From contig JACQDX010000092.1 in the NCBI GenBank assembly GCA_016200895.1, positions 43,017-107,016 on the forward strand: DNA of 64,000 bases, read 5' to 3'. Below, in pieces: positions 41,465 to 49,921 of this stretch. Source of the DNA: Burkholderiales bacterium. GTDB lineage: Bacteria; Pseudomonadota; Gammaproteobacteria; Burkholderiales; Burkholderiaceae_D. Numbering within the stretch: position 1 is the stretch's first letter; every line of letters starts with the position of its first letter. The notes under the pieces were generated by a model. That model did not search any database. It was not told the DNA's origin and saw nothing but the letters and a program-made list of their open reading frames with translations. The translations under genes were made by a program, and so were the position numbers.

Positions 41465-42684
41465 ATTTCCTCCAGGTTTTTATAGAAGCATTCCGTTCCA
41501 TGAATGCCAACCGGCTGCGCACCGCGCTGACCATGCTGGGCATTATCATCGGCATTACCTCGGTCGTGATGATGCTGGCCGTCGGCGAAAGCGCCAGGAA
41601 ATTCATCGCCAAGGAATTGGAAGTATTGGGCAGTAATCTGATGATTATTTCGCCCGGTGCCAATCGTACCCAGGGTGTCCGCGCCCGCACTGGCACTGCT
41701 CCTTCATTGTCGGTAGAAGATGCGCTGGCACTCAATGACTTAAGCAGTTTGAATGGTGCTGCACCGGCCTTGCAGGGCTTCTTCCAGCTGACCGTAGGGA
41801 ATGATAATTCCAACAATGCCGTGTTAGGCGTCACGCCAGAAATGTTCAAGGTGCGTAACTGGAAAGTGGATCAGGGCAATGAGTTCAGTGATTCCGACAT
41901 TCGTGGCGCAGCACGCATGGTCATCATAGGCAAGAAACTGGCAGATCAGTTTTTTTACAAAGACAATCCCATAGGCCAGTTCGTGCGCATCGACAATGTG
42001 CCTTTCCAGGTGGTCGGTGTCTTGCAGGGTGAGGGCCGCATGTTTGATGGCGGTGATCTTGGGGAGATGGTGCTGATTCCAATTACTTCGGCCCGTGCCA
42101 CCCTGATGCGCAGCCCTTTCCCGCGCAATGTGCATTATGTCGTGGTGCAAGGTAAGAGCGACAAGCAGTTGAAAGATGCAGAGGAAGATATCAAGGACAT
42201 GCTGCGCGACCGCCACCATATCAAGTCTGGACAAGAAGATGATTTCCGTATCGATAACCTGGCTTCGATTGCCGAGACCGGGGCCAAGATCAGTGCCGGG
42301 CTGGCCGCCATGCTGGGTGCCATTGGTGCTATTTCACTCATTGTTGGCGGCATAGGCATCATGAATATCATGCTGGTGTCAGTCACTGAACGTACCCGCG
42401 AGATAGGCATACGCATGGCGATAGGTGCCAAGCCGCGTGATGTGTTGCTGCAGTTCCTGACCGAGGCCGTTGTGATTTGTCTGGTCGGCGGCATCATAGG
42501 GATCTTGCTGGCGATGGCGGGTGCGGCGGCGATTACCTCCACTGGTAAACTGGAAGTCGTCATCGGTTTGCAAGCCATGGTGGTGGCGTGTGGCTTTGCC
42601 AGCTTTGTCGGCATCTTCTTTGGCTTTTACCCGGCACGCCGCGCTTCACGTTTATTGCCTGTCGATTGTTTGCGTTATGAGTGA
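41461..42684 (+). CDS. MacB-like ABC transporter permease (FtsX-type)
   Basis: A 407-residue permease: one N-terminal membrane helix (LTMLGIIIGITSVVMMLAV), a large periplasmic MacB core domain (about 45-280), and three C-terminal helices starting at GAIGAISLIVGGIGIMNIML and including VTERTREIGIRMAIGAK, the FtsX coupling-helix motif. With the adaptor and ATPase genes upstream it completes a MacAB-type tripartite export system for an unknown substrate such as a lipopeptide or small toxin; no outer-membrane channel gene is present here. Confidence 0.92.
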   Translation: MNFLQVFIEAFRSMNANRLRTALTMLGIIIGITSVVMMLAVGESARKFIAKELEVLGSNLMIISPGANRTQGVRARTGTAPSLSVEDALALNDLSSLNGAAPALQGFFQLTVGNDNSNNAVLGVTPEMFKVRNWKVDQGNEFSDSDIRGAARMVIIGKKLADQFFYKDNPIGQFVRIDNVPFQVVGVLQGEGRMFDGGDLGEMVLIPITSARATLMRSPFPRNVHYVVVQGKSDKQLKDAEEDIKDMLRDRHHIKSGQEDDFRIDNLASIAETGAKISAGLAAMLGAIGAISLIVGGIGIMNIMLVSVTERTREIGIRMAIGAKPRDVLLQFLTEAVVICLVGGIIGILLAMAGAAAITSTGKLEVVIGLQAMVVACGFASFVGIFFGFYPARRASRLLPVDCLRYE

Positions 42685-42780
42685 AGGCCGGACATATCTC
42701 CGATTTATCTCGCCATCTGAATTTTTTGACAATAAAATGTTTGGCATCAACAAAAATTAGAAAAATAAGGAGAATTAGCG

Positions 42781-43176
42781 ATGAGTCTATTAGGCAATAT
42801 CCTGTGGTTGATTTTTGGAGGCTTCATCACCGGGCTGGCATGGTGGTTTGCGGGTTTGGTCGCTTTTATCAGCATCGTCGGCATACCTTGGGGCAGAGCC
42901 TGCTTTGTCATCGGGCAGTTGAGCTTCATGCCTTTTGGTAAAGAAGTCGTCAACCGTGCAGATGTCAGCGGGCAGGAAGATATAGGTACCGGGGCACTGG
43001 GCATGATAGGCAATATAATCTGGTTCATCTTTGCCGGTCTGTGGCTGGCATTGGCACATCTGGTGTCTGCGCTGTTTTGCTTTGTTACCATCATAGGCAT
43101 ACCTTTTGGTATTCAGCACTTGAAGCTGGCAGCGATAGCTGTGGCACCGATAGGCAAGACTGTCATTGATAAGTGA
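42781..43176 (+). CDS. yccF: YccF-domain inner membrane protein
   Basis: A 131-residue membrane protein with two repeated YccF domains, each with the pattern NILWLIFGG..., IVGIPWGRACFVIG and NIIWFIFAGLWLALAH, TIIGIPFGIQHLKLA. Four membrane helices are expected. The family is widespread, and its function is not established. A GGAG site precedes the ATG. It follows the export operon by 97 bases and is closed by a strong terminator. Confidence 0.92.
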   Translation: MSLLGNILWLIFGGFITGLAWWFAGLVAFISIVGIPWGRACFVIGQLSFMPFGKEVVNRADVSGQEDIGTGALGMIGNIIWFIFAGLWLALAHLVSALFCFVTIIGIPFGIQHLKLAAIAVAPIGKTVIDK

Positions 43177-43193
43177 AGTCAGTGGGTAAAACA

Positions 43194-43228
43194 AAAAGCT
43201 CAGGATTAAAAATCCTGAGCTTTTTTGT
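43194..43228 (+). terminator. Rho-independent terminator between yccF and dsbA
   Basis: AAAAGCTCAGGATT pairs perfectly with AATCCTGAGCTTTT around an AAA(A) loop and continues into TTTTTTG on the plus strand. The A-rich left flank makes it usable on the minus strand as well for the converging dsbA gene. Confidence 0.92.
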
Positions 43229-43243
43229 TTTGGTGTAACTAAC

Positions 43244-43900
43244 TTATTTCTTGCTCTTCGCCAGCAAGCCTTCCAGCACTTGCATGGTCGCTACACCCAG
43301 CTGTTCGCGTGGAATATTCGGATTTGCTCCACCTATCATGGAAGGATTGGTCAGGAAGCGGCCATCCACGACAAAGGTCGGAGTACTGTCTACCTGATAG
43401 CTGGCAACCAGCTTGCCCAGGCTCTTCAGTTTTCCCATGACAGAGAATGAATTATAAAAACTCAGGAACTTGGCTTTATCGATGCCGTTCTTGACTGCCC
43501 ATGCGGTATTGTCATCATCGCTGGTCAGGCGGCTTCTTTCCACATGCCAGGTTGCCAGTACTTTGGCATGCAGGCTGGCTTCCAGGTTCATGGCTTCCAG
43601 TGTCAGGAACAAATGAGCTTCCGGATCTTTTTCACCAGTCAGCGGCAAATGGATGCGGCGAAAGACGATATTGTCACCCTGCTTTTTTACCCATTCATTG
43701 ATAGTGGGCTCCAGCGCGTTACAGGCTGGGCAGTGATACATGAAGAATTCTATGATTTCAATTTTCTTGCCCATGGCCGGCGCGGCTTGCGGGTTTTTCA
43801 GCGTAATGAAATCGGCACCTTCTTTCAGTGCAGCTGGCGAGGCGAGCGCTGTCGCAGAAACAAAGCCCAGAGTGATAAGCAGTAAGCGTAAGAAGCGCAT
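43244..43900 (-). CDS. dsbA: Thiol:disulfide interchange protein DsbA
   Basis: A 218-residue periplasmic oxidoreductase: signal peptide MRFLRLLLITLGFVSATALA, then a thioredoxin fold with helical insert. The redox motif is C57-P-A-C60 in FFMYHCPACNALEP (the E. coli enzyme has CPHC, so the inter-cysteine pair differs), and the cis-proline loop is VDSTPTFVVDGRF. It introduces disulfides into exported proteins. AAGGAA lies before the ATG at 43900. It is transcribed alone, facing yccF. Confidence 0.92.
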   Translation of the reverse strand: MRFLRLLLITLGFVSATALASPAALKEGADFITLKNPQAAPAMGKKIEIIEFFMYHCPACNALEPTINEWVKKQGDNIVFRRIHLPLTGEKDPEAHLFLTLEAMNLEASLHAKVLATWHVERSRLTSDDDNTAWAVKNGIDKAKFLSFYNSFSVMGKLKSLGKLVASYQVDSTPTFVVDGRFLTNPSMIGGANPNIPREQLGVATMQVLEGLLAKSKK

Positions 43901-44259
43901 GGGTTCCTTTTAACATGTACAAAACAAGTCGCTGAGCTTACCAGTATTTTTGCAATTTGGCAGCGCGGTATCAACACCATCAGCACCATCAGTAAGGCTG
44001 GCAAGATCACAAGATCAGCAAAATCTGTTTTTTTGGACAGATGTCTGAGCGGATTGTTCATTTATATCAGCTATAAATTGCGACATATTCATAAAATATC
44101 TTTAAATGCACCCCTAAATAAGCAGAAATGCCATGCAAAGCCTTGCATATGGTCGATATTCATAGAAAAATGAAAAGTACCAGTGGCGCAGTCCATATTC
44201 TGAATCAGTCCTTGCCATCGGTGCCGATCGCAGCAATATTCCCTGGCGGAGCACATGCA
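43901..44259. other. Gene-free stretch between diverging genes
   Basis: About 360 bases that must include the dsbA promoter (minus strand) and that of the next plus-strand gene. Open frames here are short and have no family resemblance. A run of CACCATCAGCACCATCAG-like repeats occurs near 43975-43995. No other structure was recognised. Confidence 0.45.
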
Positions 44260-44763
44260 ATGATGACCGTGCCTATCGTGATTGACTTTGAAGCCTCAGG
44301 CTTTGGCAAAGGTAGCTACCCTATTGAGGTAGGTTACTCGCGTCGTCATGGCGAAGGCTGGTGCACTCTGATCAAGCCAGAATCCGACTGGCAGCACTGG
44401 GACATTCAGGCCGCCCGTATACATCGCATTCCGCGGGAGATACTGGTGGAAAGAGGCAGGTCAGCCAGTCTGGTGACTGAGCAACTGAATATCCAGCTGG
44501 CAGGCATGACGGTATATACCGATGGCTGGACCCAGGACTACGTCTGGATGGCGCTTTTATATGATGCTGCCGACAAAGTGCCGAGTTTTCGCCTGGCAGA
44601 TTTGCGCGAAATCATCAGCCCGCAGCAAGAAAGCCTGTGGCATGCGACCAAGGATCAGGTTGAAGAAGACTTGCATATTTCCCGCCACCGGGCCAGTAAT
44701 GATGCCCGGATTTTGCAGATGACCTGGCTGCGTACTTATGATGCCGTACGTTGCCACGGTTAA
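44260..44763 (+). CDS. DEDDh 3'-5' exonuclease-like protein
   Basis: A 167-residue protein with a minimal DnaQ-like exonuclease pattern: motif I IVIDFEASGFG (D..E), motif II near YTDGWTQDYVWM (D), and motif III HRASNDARIL (H..D). Four acidic residues and the histidine are in the expected order, although the protein is short. It may degrade small RNAs or DNA ends; the real substrate is unknown. The ATG at 44260 was chosen, with GGAG about nine bases upstream; the frame is open upstream, and an ATG at 44170 is possible. Confidence 0.7.
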   Translation: MMTVPIVIDFEASGFGKGSYPIEVGYSRRHGEGWCTLIKPESDWQHWDIQAARIHRIPREILVERGRSASLVTEQLNIQLAGMTVYTDGWTQDYVWMALLYDAADKVPSFRLADLREIISPQQESLWHATKDQVEEDLHISRHRASNDARILQMTWLRTYDAVRCHG

Positions 44764-44910
44764 GATTGCTGGTTTGTAGTTGTCTGCCTCCTTGCAACAT
44801 CCCTCTAAAATAAATATCAAAATATTATTCAGGCAGTGCAAAATACAGGCTTGCCTGGATTTCCCTTTGGGGAAAGTCTTGTTGCGCTGTCGTGAACTGC
44901 AAGGAGATGA

Positions 44911-46044
44911 GTGTTGAAGAAATGGATCATACGCCTGCTATTGCTGGTACTTGCCCTGGTGGCGATCCTGGCTGCCTATCTATTGCTGGCACCTGTGCCT
45001 ATCAATCCGGTTGCCTGGCAGGCGACGCCTTTCGCAGGTTATTCGCCACCACATGCACGCAATGAAAAGCTGGCAGCGCTGAAAACCATAGAAATAGGGG
45101 AAGAAACCGGCCCTGAGCATATCGCCATCGGCCCGGATGGCAAGCTGTATGCCGCGGTCACATCCGGTGCGATTCTGCGCATGCAGGCAGATGGCAGCCA
45201 GCGTGAAATCTGGGTGAACACTGGCGGGCGGGTACTGGGCTTCATGTTTGATGCCGCAGGCAATATGATTGCTGCAGATGCCTTCCACGGCATACTCTCG
45301 ATTGCACCTGACAAGCAAATCACTGTCCTTACCGACAAAATAGGCGATAGCCCTATCTTGTATGCAGACGCTGTGGTGGTTGCCAAGACTGGCAAGATTT
45401 ATTTCACTGATGCGTCGCAGCGCTTTGGTGCCAAAGAATTTGGCGGTACCTTCCATGCCAGCGTACTCGATATCCTTGAGCATTCCTCGACCGGGCGGGT
45501 ACTGGAATATGACCCGGCCAGCAAGCAGACCCGCCTGATTGCAGATGGCCTGTGTTTTGCCAATGGCCTTGCACTCAGTGCTGATGAACAGCATCTCATT
45601 GTGGCCGAAACCGGTGAATACCGCATCTGGAAAATAGCGGTGACTGCCGATGCCTTGCATATCAAAAACAAACCAGATAAAAAACTGGCCAGTATCTTGC
45701 TGCGTGACTTGCCGGGTTATCCAGACAATCTCATGCGTGGCCGTGATGGCCGTATCTGGCTGGGGCTGGCTAAACCGCGAGGCGCAGCGATTGATAACAT
45801 GGCTGAAAAACCCTGGCTACGCAGCATCACCCTGCGTCTGCCGCGCGTGTTGTGGCCAGTGCCACCGGCCTATGGTCACGTACTGGCTTTCAATGAAGCT
45901 GGCAAAATCGTCGCCGACTTGCAAGACCCGACCGGGCAATATCCAGAAACCACTGGTGTCACTGAGACTGAAGACCGCTTATACATACAGAGCCTGCACG
46001 CGCATGGTATAGGCTGGTTACCGAATCATCTGGTCAAAAAATGA
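44911..46044 (+). CDS. SMP-30/gluconolactonase/strictosidine synthase-like membrane-anchored protein
   Basis: A 377-residue protein with an N-terminal membrane anchor (IIRLLLLVLALVAILAAYLL) and a six-bladed beta-propeller domain of the SMP-30/strictosidine-synthase type: GPEHIAIGPDGKLYAAV, YADAVVVAKTGKIYFTDAS, CFANGLALSADEQHLIVAET and GYPDNLMRGRDGRIWLGL. Members hydrolyse lactones or esters, often with calcium; the substrate here is unknown. GTG at 44911 or TTG at 44914 follow AAGGAG. Its last four bases overlap the glpD start (ATGA), so the two are co-translated. Confidence 0.86.
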   Translation: MLKKWIIRLLLLVLALVAILAAYLLLAPVPINPVAWQATPFAGYSPPHARNEKLAALKTIEIGEETGPEHIAIGPDGKLYAAVTSGAILRMQADGSQREIWVNTGGRVLGFMFDAAGNMIAADAFHGILSIAPDKQITVLTDKIGDSPILYADAVVVAKTGKIYFTDASQRFGAKEFGGTFHASVLDILEHSSTGRVLEYDPASKQTRLIADGLCFANGLALSADEQHLIVAETGEYRIWKIAVTADALHIKNKPDKKLASILLRDLPGYPDNLMRGRDGRIWLGLAKPRGAAIDNMAEKPWLRSITLRLPRVLWPVPPAYGHVLAFNEAGKIVADLQDPTGQYPETTGVTETEDRLYIQSLHAHGIGWLPNHLVKK

Positions 46045-47603
46045 AGGATCAAGCTGCCATGCCGGAAGTCGATGTCCTCGTCATCGGCGGTGGCATCAAT
46101 GGAGCAGGCATAGCGCGCGATGCTGCTGGCCGTGGCCTGAGCGTGCTTCTTTGTGAAAAAGATGACCTGGCTTCGCATACCTCATCCGCATCGACCAAGC
46201 TCATCCATGGCGGTTTGCGTTATCTCGAATATTATGAATTTGGCCTGGTGCGCAAGGCTTTGCAAGAGCGCGAAGTGCTCATGCGGTCTGCCCCGCATAT
46301 CATCAGTCCTTTGCGCTTTGTCATGCCGCATGATAAAGGACAGCGTCCGGCGTGGATGATCAGGGCGGGCTTGTTCATATATGATCATCTGGCAAAGCGC
46401 GAATTGCTGCCGGGTGCTGAATCCATCAATTTGCAGCAACATATTGCTGGCCAGCCCTTGCTGGCTGATTTTCGCCGTGGTTTTGCCTACTCCGATGGCT
46501 GGGTCAATGATGCCCGTCTGGTGGTACTGAATGCCATGCAGGCAGCAGAAAAAGGTGCCACCATCATGACGCGCACGCGCTGCATCTCGGCCAGGCGGCA
46601 AGACGAGCACTGGCTGGTGCAATTGCAAAGGGCTGATGGCAGCATGATGATGGTGCAAAGCCGCAGCCTGGTGAATGCCAGCGGGCCTTGGGCAGTCAAC
46701 ACCCTGCAGCAAATCTTGCATCAGGGTGTTGTCAAACACTTGCGGCTGATCAAGGGCAGCCATATCGTTGTGCGGCGCTTGTTCCATCACCCTTACGCCT
46801 ATATCTTCCAGCATCCCGATGGCCGCATCGTGTTTGCCATCCCCTATGAACAAGACTTTACCCTGATAGGCACGACAGACCTGGATTATCATGGCTCGCT
46901 GGATGAGGTTGCGATCAGTGAGGATGAGATCGCCTATCTGTGCGGGCTGGCCAGCCATTATTTTACTCAGTCCATCAGCCCTGCGGACGTATTGTGGTCA
47001 TATTCCGGCGTACGCCCGCTGGTGGAAGAAACGGTAGCAGCGGGCAAGGAAAAAGCTGCTGCCCTGACCCGCGACTACAGTCTGGAACTTGATACTGCCG
47101 GTGCACCTCTGCTAAATGTCTATGGCGGCAAGATCACTACTTACCGCAAACTGGCAGAAGAAGCGTTGTCCATGCTGGCACCTTTGCTCAATAATGCCAA
47201 TTCCGCCTGGACTGAGCATGCCTGCCTGCCTGGTGGTGATATATATAGTGAGTCCCCGGAAAATCGCGCTGTCAGCGAATTCCCCTTGTTCATACAACAA
47301 TGCCAGCAGCAATATGCCTGGTTGCCTCCCCATCTGGCAGAACGCTATGCCCATGCCTATGGCAGCCGCATCCATGTCTTATTGAAAGATAAATACTCGC
47401 TAGCTGATATGGGCGAAATGCTGGTGCCAGGCTTATATACTGCAGAAGCAGCCTATCTGGTCAGCCACGAATGGGCACGCACTGTTGATGACATACTTTG
47501 GCGCCGCAGCCGCCTGGGCCTGCATTTGCTGGGTGAAGACACCGGTCATTTGCAGGAGTGGCTGGATAATAATGCAACACGAGTTTCACAGCCTGTCCGT
47601 TAG
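46041..47603 (+). CDS. glpD: Aerobic glycerol-3-phosphate dehydrogenase
   Basis: A 520-residue FAD enzyme that oxidises glycerol 3-phosphate to dihydroxyacetone phosphate and passes electrons to quinones at the inner membrane. The dinucleotide-binding motif is VLVIGGGINGAGIARDAAG, followed by SSASTKLIHGGLRYLEYYEF. ETVAAGKEKAAALTRDYSLE and NVYGGKITTYRKLAE are typical of GlpD. It is translated with the upstream propeller-protein gene; no glpK, glpF or glpR is in the window, so its regulation is unclear. Confidence 0.95.
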   Translation: MKDQAAMPEVDVLVIGGGINGAGIARDAAGRGLSVLLCEKDDLASHTSSASTKLIHGGLRYLEYYEFGLVRKALQEREVLMRSAPHIISPLRFVMPHDKGQRPAWMIRAGLFIYDHLAKRELLPGAESINLQQHIAGQPLLADFRRGFAYSDGWVNDARLVVLNAMQAAEKGATIMTRTRCISARRQDEHWLVQLQRADGSMMMVQSRSLVNASGPWAVNTLQQILHQGVVKHLRLIKGSHIVVRRLFHHPYAYIFQHPDGRIVFAIPYEQDFTLIGTTDLDYHGSLDEVAISEDEIAYLCGLASHYFTQSISPADVLWSYSGVRPLVEETVAAGKEKAAALTRDYSLELDTAGAPLLNVYGGKITTYRKLAEEALSMLAPLLNNANSAWTEHACLPGGDIYSESPENRAVSEFPLFIQQCQQQYAWLPPHLAERYAHAYGSRIHVLLKDKYSLADMGEMLVPGLYTAEAAYLVSHEWARTVDDILWRRSRLGLHLLGEDTGHLQEWLDNNATRVSQPVR

Positions 47604-47637
47604 TTGGCAAGTGTTTGATATGTGGTTGACATGTGGC

Positions 47638-47653
47638 TGACATGCACATGTCA
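47638..47653 (+). promoter_or_regulatory. Perfect 16-bp palindrome after glpD
   Basis: TGACATGCACATGTCA is a perfect dyad with partial repeats (GTTGACATGTGGC) just before it. It lies 34 bases after glpD and about 165 before the next start codon, so it could be an operator or a small hairpin; no matching regulator was identified. Confidence 0.35.
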
Positions 47654-47818
47654 TAGCAAATCAATATCATCTTCTGTTTTTAGTGCAGCATCTGCTTGCT
47701 GACTATCCCCGGGTTTCGCAGTTTATCCCCAGAAATTTGCGCACTGTCGCAAGTCTGTGGCTTCGCCGCTTTGCTTTGCTTATTCTCAACATACCAAATT
47801 CAAGAACGGGAGACGGCA

Positions 47819-48643
47819 ATGAACAAGACTGCATATATGAACGCGCTGCGCCAGGCTCTGGATGGCTTGTCCGCCAGTGTTATTGAAGACACCATGTGGG
47901 AATATGAGCGCAAGTTTGTTGATGCCATGGTCGCTGGCAAGTCTGAAGAAGAAATTGCCGCTGGCCTGCCCAAACCTGAATTACTGGCAGCGCAAAAGAA
48001 AGCCAGCACACGTTATGCTGCATTAAAAACAAATTTCAGCCTGGGTAATGTGGCCGGTTTGCTGGTTGCCCTGATTGGCCTGATGATCTTCAATCTGTTC
48101 ATGCTGATACCTGCCGTGGCCTACTTCAGCCTCTTGTGCTCTGCTTATATAGTTGCGCTGGTGATGTATGTGGCGGGCATAGGTATTACTGCTGCCAGCA
48201 TCTCCGGTGTCGAACAGTTCAGCGTTGATATACCTGCTGGCAGACACCATGTGCATAATCATAATGATAATCATCGTATGCATAAGCATAACGTCAGGGT
48301 TGATGTGACTGAAACAGGTATCCTGATCGACGGTGAAAAGCAGGATGATAATGGTGGCGAGGCAGTTTCCGTGCTTGCCTCATCTGTGGCGGCATCTACA
48401 GCATCTGCAGCTTCGACACCTGCTGTCACACGTACAGTAGCTACAGAAACCCAGACAGAAAAACTGCATATTGAGGTTGGTAATCACTTTTCCGGCACCA
48501 AATTATTCACAGGACTGGGTTTGCTGTTGGGCTCCATCGCCTTGATGATGTTGAGCATGTTCATGACCAAATATACCTTTATCGGCTTTAAACATTATTT
48601 ACGCTGGAACTTGTCGCAGCTGCAACTTGGACATGCAGCCTGA
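47819..48643 (+). CDS. HAAS/DUF1700-domain membrane protein with His-rich loop
   Basis: A 274-residue protein. Residues 1-65 form a HAAS (DUF1700) domain, recognised by YMNALRQALDGLSASVIEDT and EYERKFVDAM..GKSEEEIAAGLPKPE. Then come two membrane segments (about 80-125), a histidine-rich stretch (GRHHVHNHNDNHRMHKHN, eight His in eighteen residues), an Ala/Ser/Thr-rich linker, and a C-terminal hydrophobic helix (LLLGSIALMMLSMF). HAAS proteins usually travel with PadR-type regulators and envelope adhesin-like partners. The ATG at 47819 is supported by GGGAGAC. The His cluster suggests metal binding. The next gene encodes a GIN-domain protein. Confidence 0.8.
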   Translation: MNKTAYMNALRQALDGLSASVIEDTMWEYERKFVDAMVAGKSEEEIAAGLPKPELLAAQKKASTRYAALKTNFSLGNVAGLLVALIGLMIFNLFMLIPAVAYFSLLCSAYIVALVMYVAGIGITAASISGVEQFSVDIPAGRHHVHNHNDNHRMHKHNVRVDVTETGILIDGEKQDDNGGEAVSVLASSVAASTASAASTPAVTRTVATETQTEKLHIEVGNHFSGTKLFTGLGLLLGSIALMMLSMFMTKYTFIGFKHYLRWNLSQLQLGHAA

Positions 48644-48720
48644 TAAGTCAGCACAACGTAGTTTGCAGCTTTTTAGTTTTACTTAGTTTTTTTGGTTTCA
48701 TTTAGCTTCAGGAGAAAAAA

Positions 48721-49524
48721 ATGAAAAACATCATACGCACAGGCATAGGCATGTTGGGTCTGGCTGTAGTTTTGACAGCATCCAGTGTGGTCTTTATCAG
48801 GGCCCATGCCAGCAATGTCGTCAGCGCTGGCTCGGCGGCCAGTGAAGTTCGCCCCGTCACGGCATCCATCGTCAATGTCATTCTCAGTGGCCCCATTGAT
48901 CTGGCGCTGAAACAGGCCGCTATACCAGAGTTGCTGGTCAAGGGGGATGCCAAGCTGGTGTCACGGGTGACCACCAGGCTGGAAGGCAATACCCTGTATG
49001 TTGGCACACGCGGGATTTATATTTCGGTAGGAAAAACCGAGCAAAGCAGGATAGAACTGAGTTTGCCTAATCTGGAAAAACTGCAGACTTCCGGCAGTGG
49101 TGATGCCGTCATCAAAGGTTTTAAAGGCAATAAACTCGAAGTAAGCTTGCACGGCTCTGGCAACATCAACCTGGATGGCGAGTATCAGCAGGTATTTGCC
49201 AGCCTGAATGGTAGTGGCGACCTGAATCTGGGGGTGGGTAATAGTGATTTACTGGAGCTTACTTCCAACGGCTCAGGCGATAGCATCGTCAGAGGTCAGG
49301 TTAAAAACTTCAATGTCAAAATATCGGGTTCAGGCGATTTGAAAGCATCTGCATTGAAAAGCGCGGTGGTCAATCTGAATTCCACGGGGTCATCCAGCAG
49401 CAAAGTATTTGCCAGCCAGGAAATCAAGCTGAAGGTCACCGGTAGTGGCGATGTCCATGTCATAGGCAACCCGGCAAAAAGGAATGTAGAACGCCTGGGC
49501 TCGGCAGATGTACATTGGGAGTAA
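48721..49524 (+). CDS. GIN-domain (DUF2807) exported adhesin-like protein
   Basis: A 267-residue protein with a signal peptide or anchor (GMLGLAVVLTASSVVFIRAHA) and a beta-helix-forming repeat domain. Turns repeat as SGSGDAVIKG, HGSGNINLDG, NGSGDLNLG, SNGSGDSIVRG, SGSGDLKAS and TGSGDVHVIG, a spacing typical of the DUF2807/GIN fold. It is probably displayed in the periplasm or on the surface. It is 77 bases downstream of the HAAS-domain gene and likely in the same transcript; its role there is unknown. Confidence 0.87.
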   Translation: MKNIIRTGIGMLGLAVVLTASSVVFIRAHASNVVSAGSAASEVRPVTASIVNVILSGPIDLALKQAAIPELLVKGDAKLVSRVTTRLEGNTLYVGTRGIYISVGKTEQSRIELSLPNLEKLQTSGSGDAVIKGFKGNKLEVSLHGSGNINLDGEYQQVFASLNGSGDLNLGVGNSDLLELTSNGSGDSIVRGQVKNFNVKISGSGDLKASALKSAVVNLNSTGSSSSKVFASQEIKLKVTGSGDVHVIGNPAKRNVERLGSADVHWE

Positions 49525-49921
49525 ATGAGCCGAAATATGATATTCAAACTCACATTCAAACATATTCAAACAAAATTCCCACGAAATCGCCCAATAAGTG
49601 CGTGATTTGGACCCGGATGGGCCCAAATTGGTGCAGCTTCAACTGTTGTTAATTGGTTCGTCATAGTAGGTGTTGTTAAAAGGAATGAAATTTTCCACAG
49701 GAAATTTTTGCTTGTGGAAAATTTTATTCTTTATATCGATCATTTTTTCGCTTAATATTCGACGCTGGCCCCTGGGTACGGAAACTCTATTTACTTGACG
49801 CTTTTTTCTGCAATAATCATTGCGCAGTTGTAAGTATTTGTTTCAATCGAAAAAATTAAAGTTTGTATGTGTGTATGCGCGCATACGAAGATTTCGTTAC
49901 CAACCTGACCTGCCAAGAATC
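49525..49921. other. Long AT-rich gene-free stretch with a strong inverted repeat
   Basis: No gene is supportable across about 400 bases. AAATTTTCCACA (49688-49699) and TGTGGAAAATTT (49713-49724) form a perfect 12-bp inverted repeat with a 13-base spacer, about 200 bases before the start of the sugar-binding protein gene. A TTGACG box at 49795-49800 lies in between, but no well-spaced -10 box was found. The dyad may be an operator or RNA hairpin. Confidence 0.55.

Noticed and set aside
43825..44061. Minus-strand frame reaching from the dsbA 5' end upstream
   Set aside because: It overlaps dsbA in another frame, has no family resemblance and a poor start.
49795..49823. TTGACG plus AT-rich segment as a sigma70 promoter for the sugar-binding gene
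   Set aside because: The possible -10 boxes are at 11 or 15 bases, too close for confident assignment.
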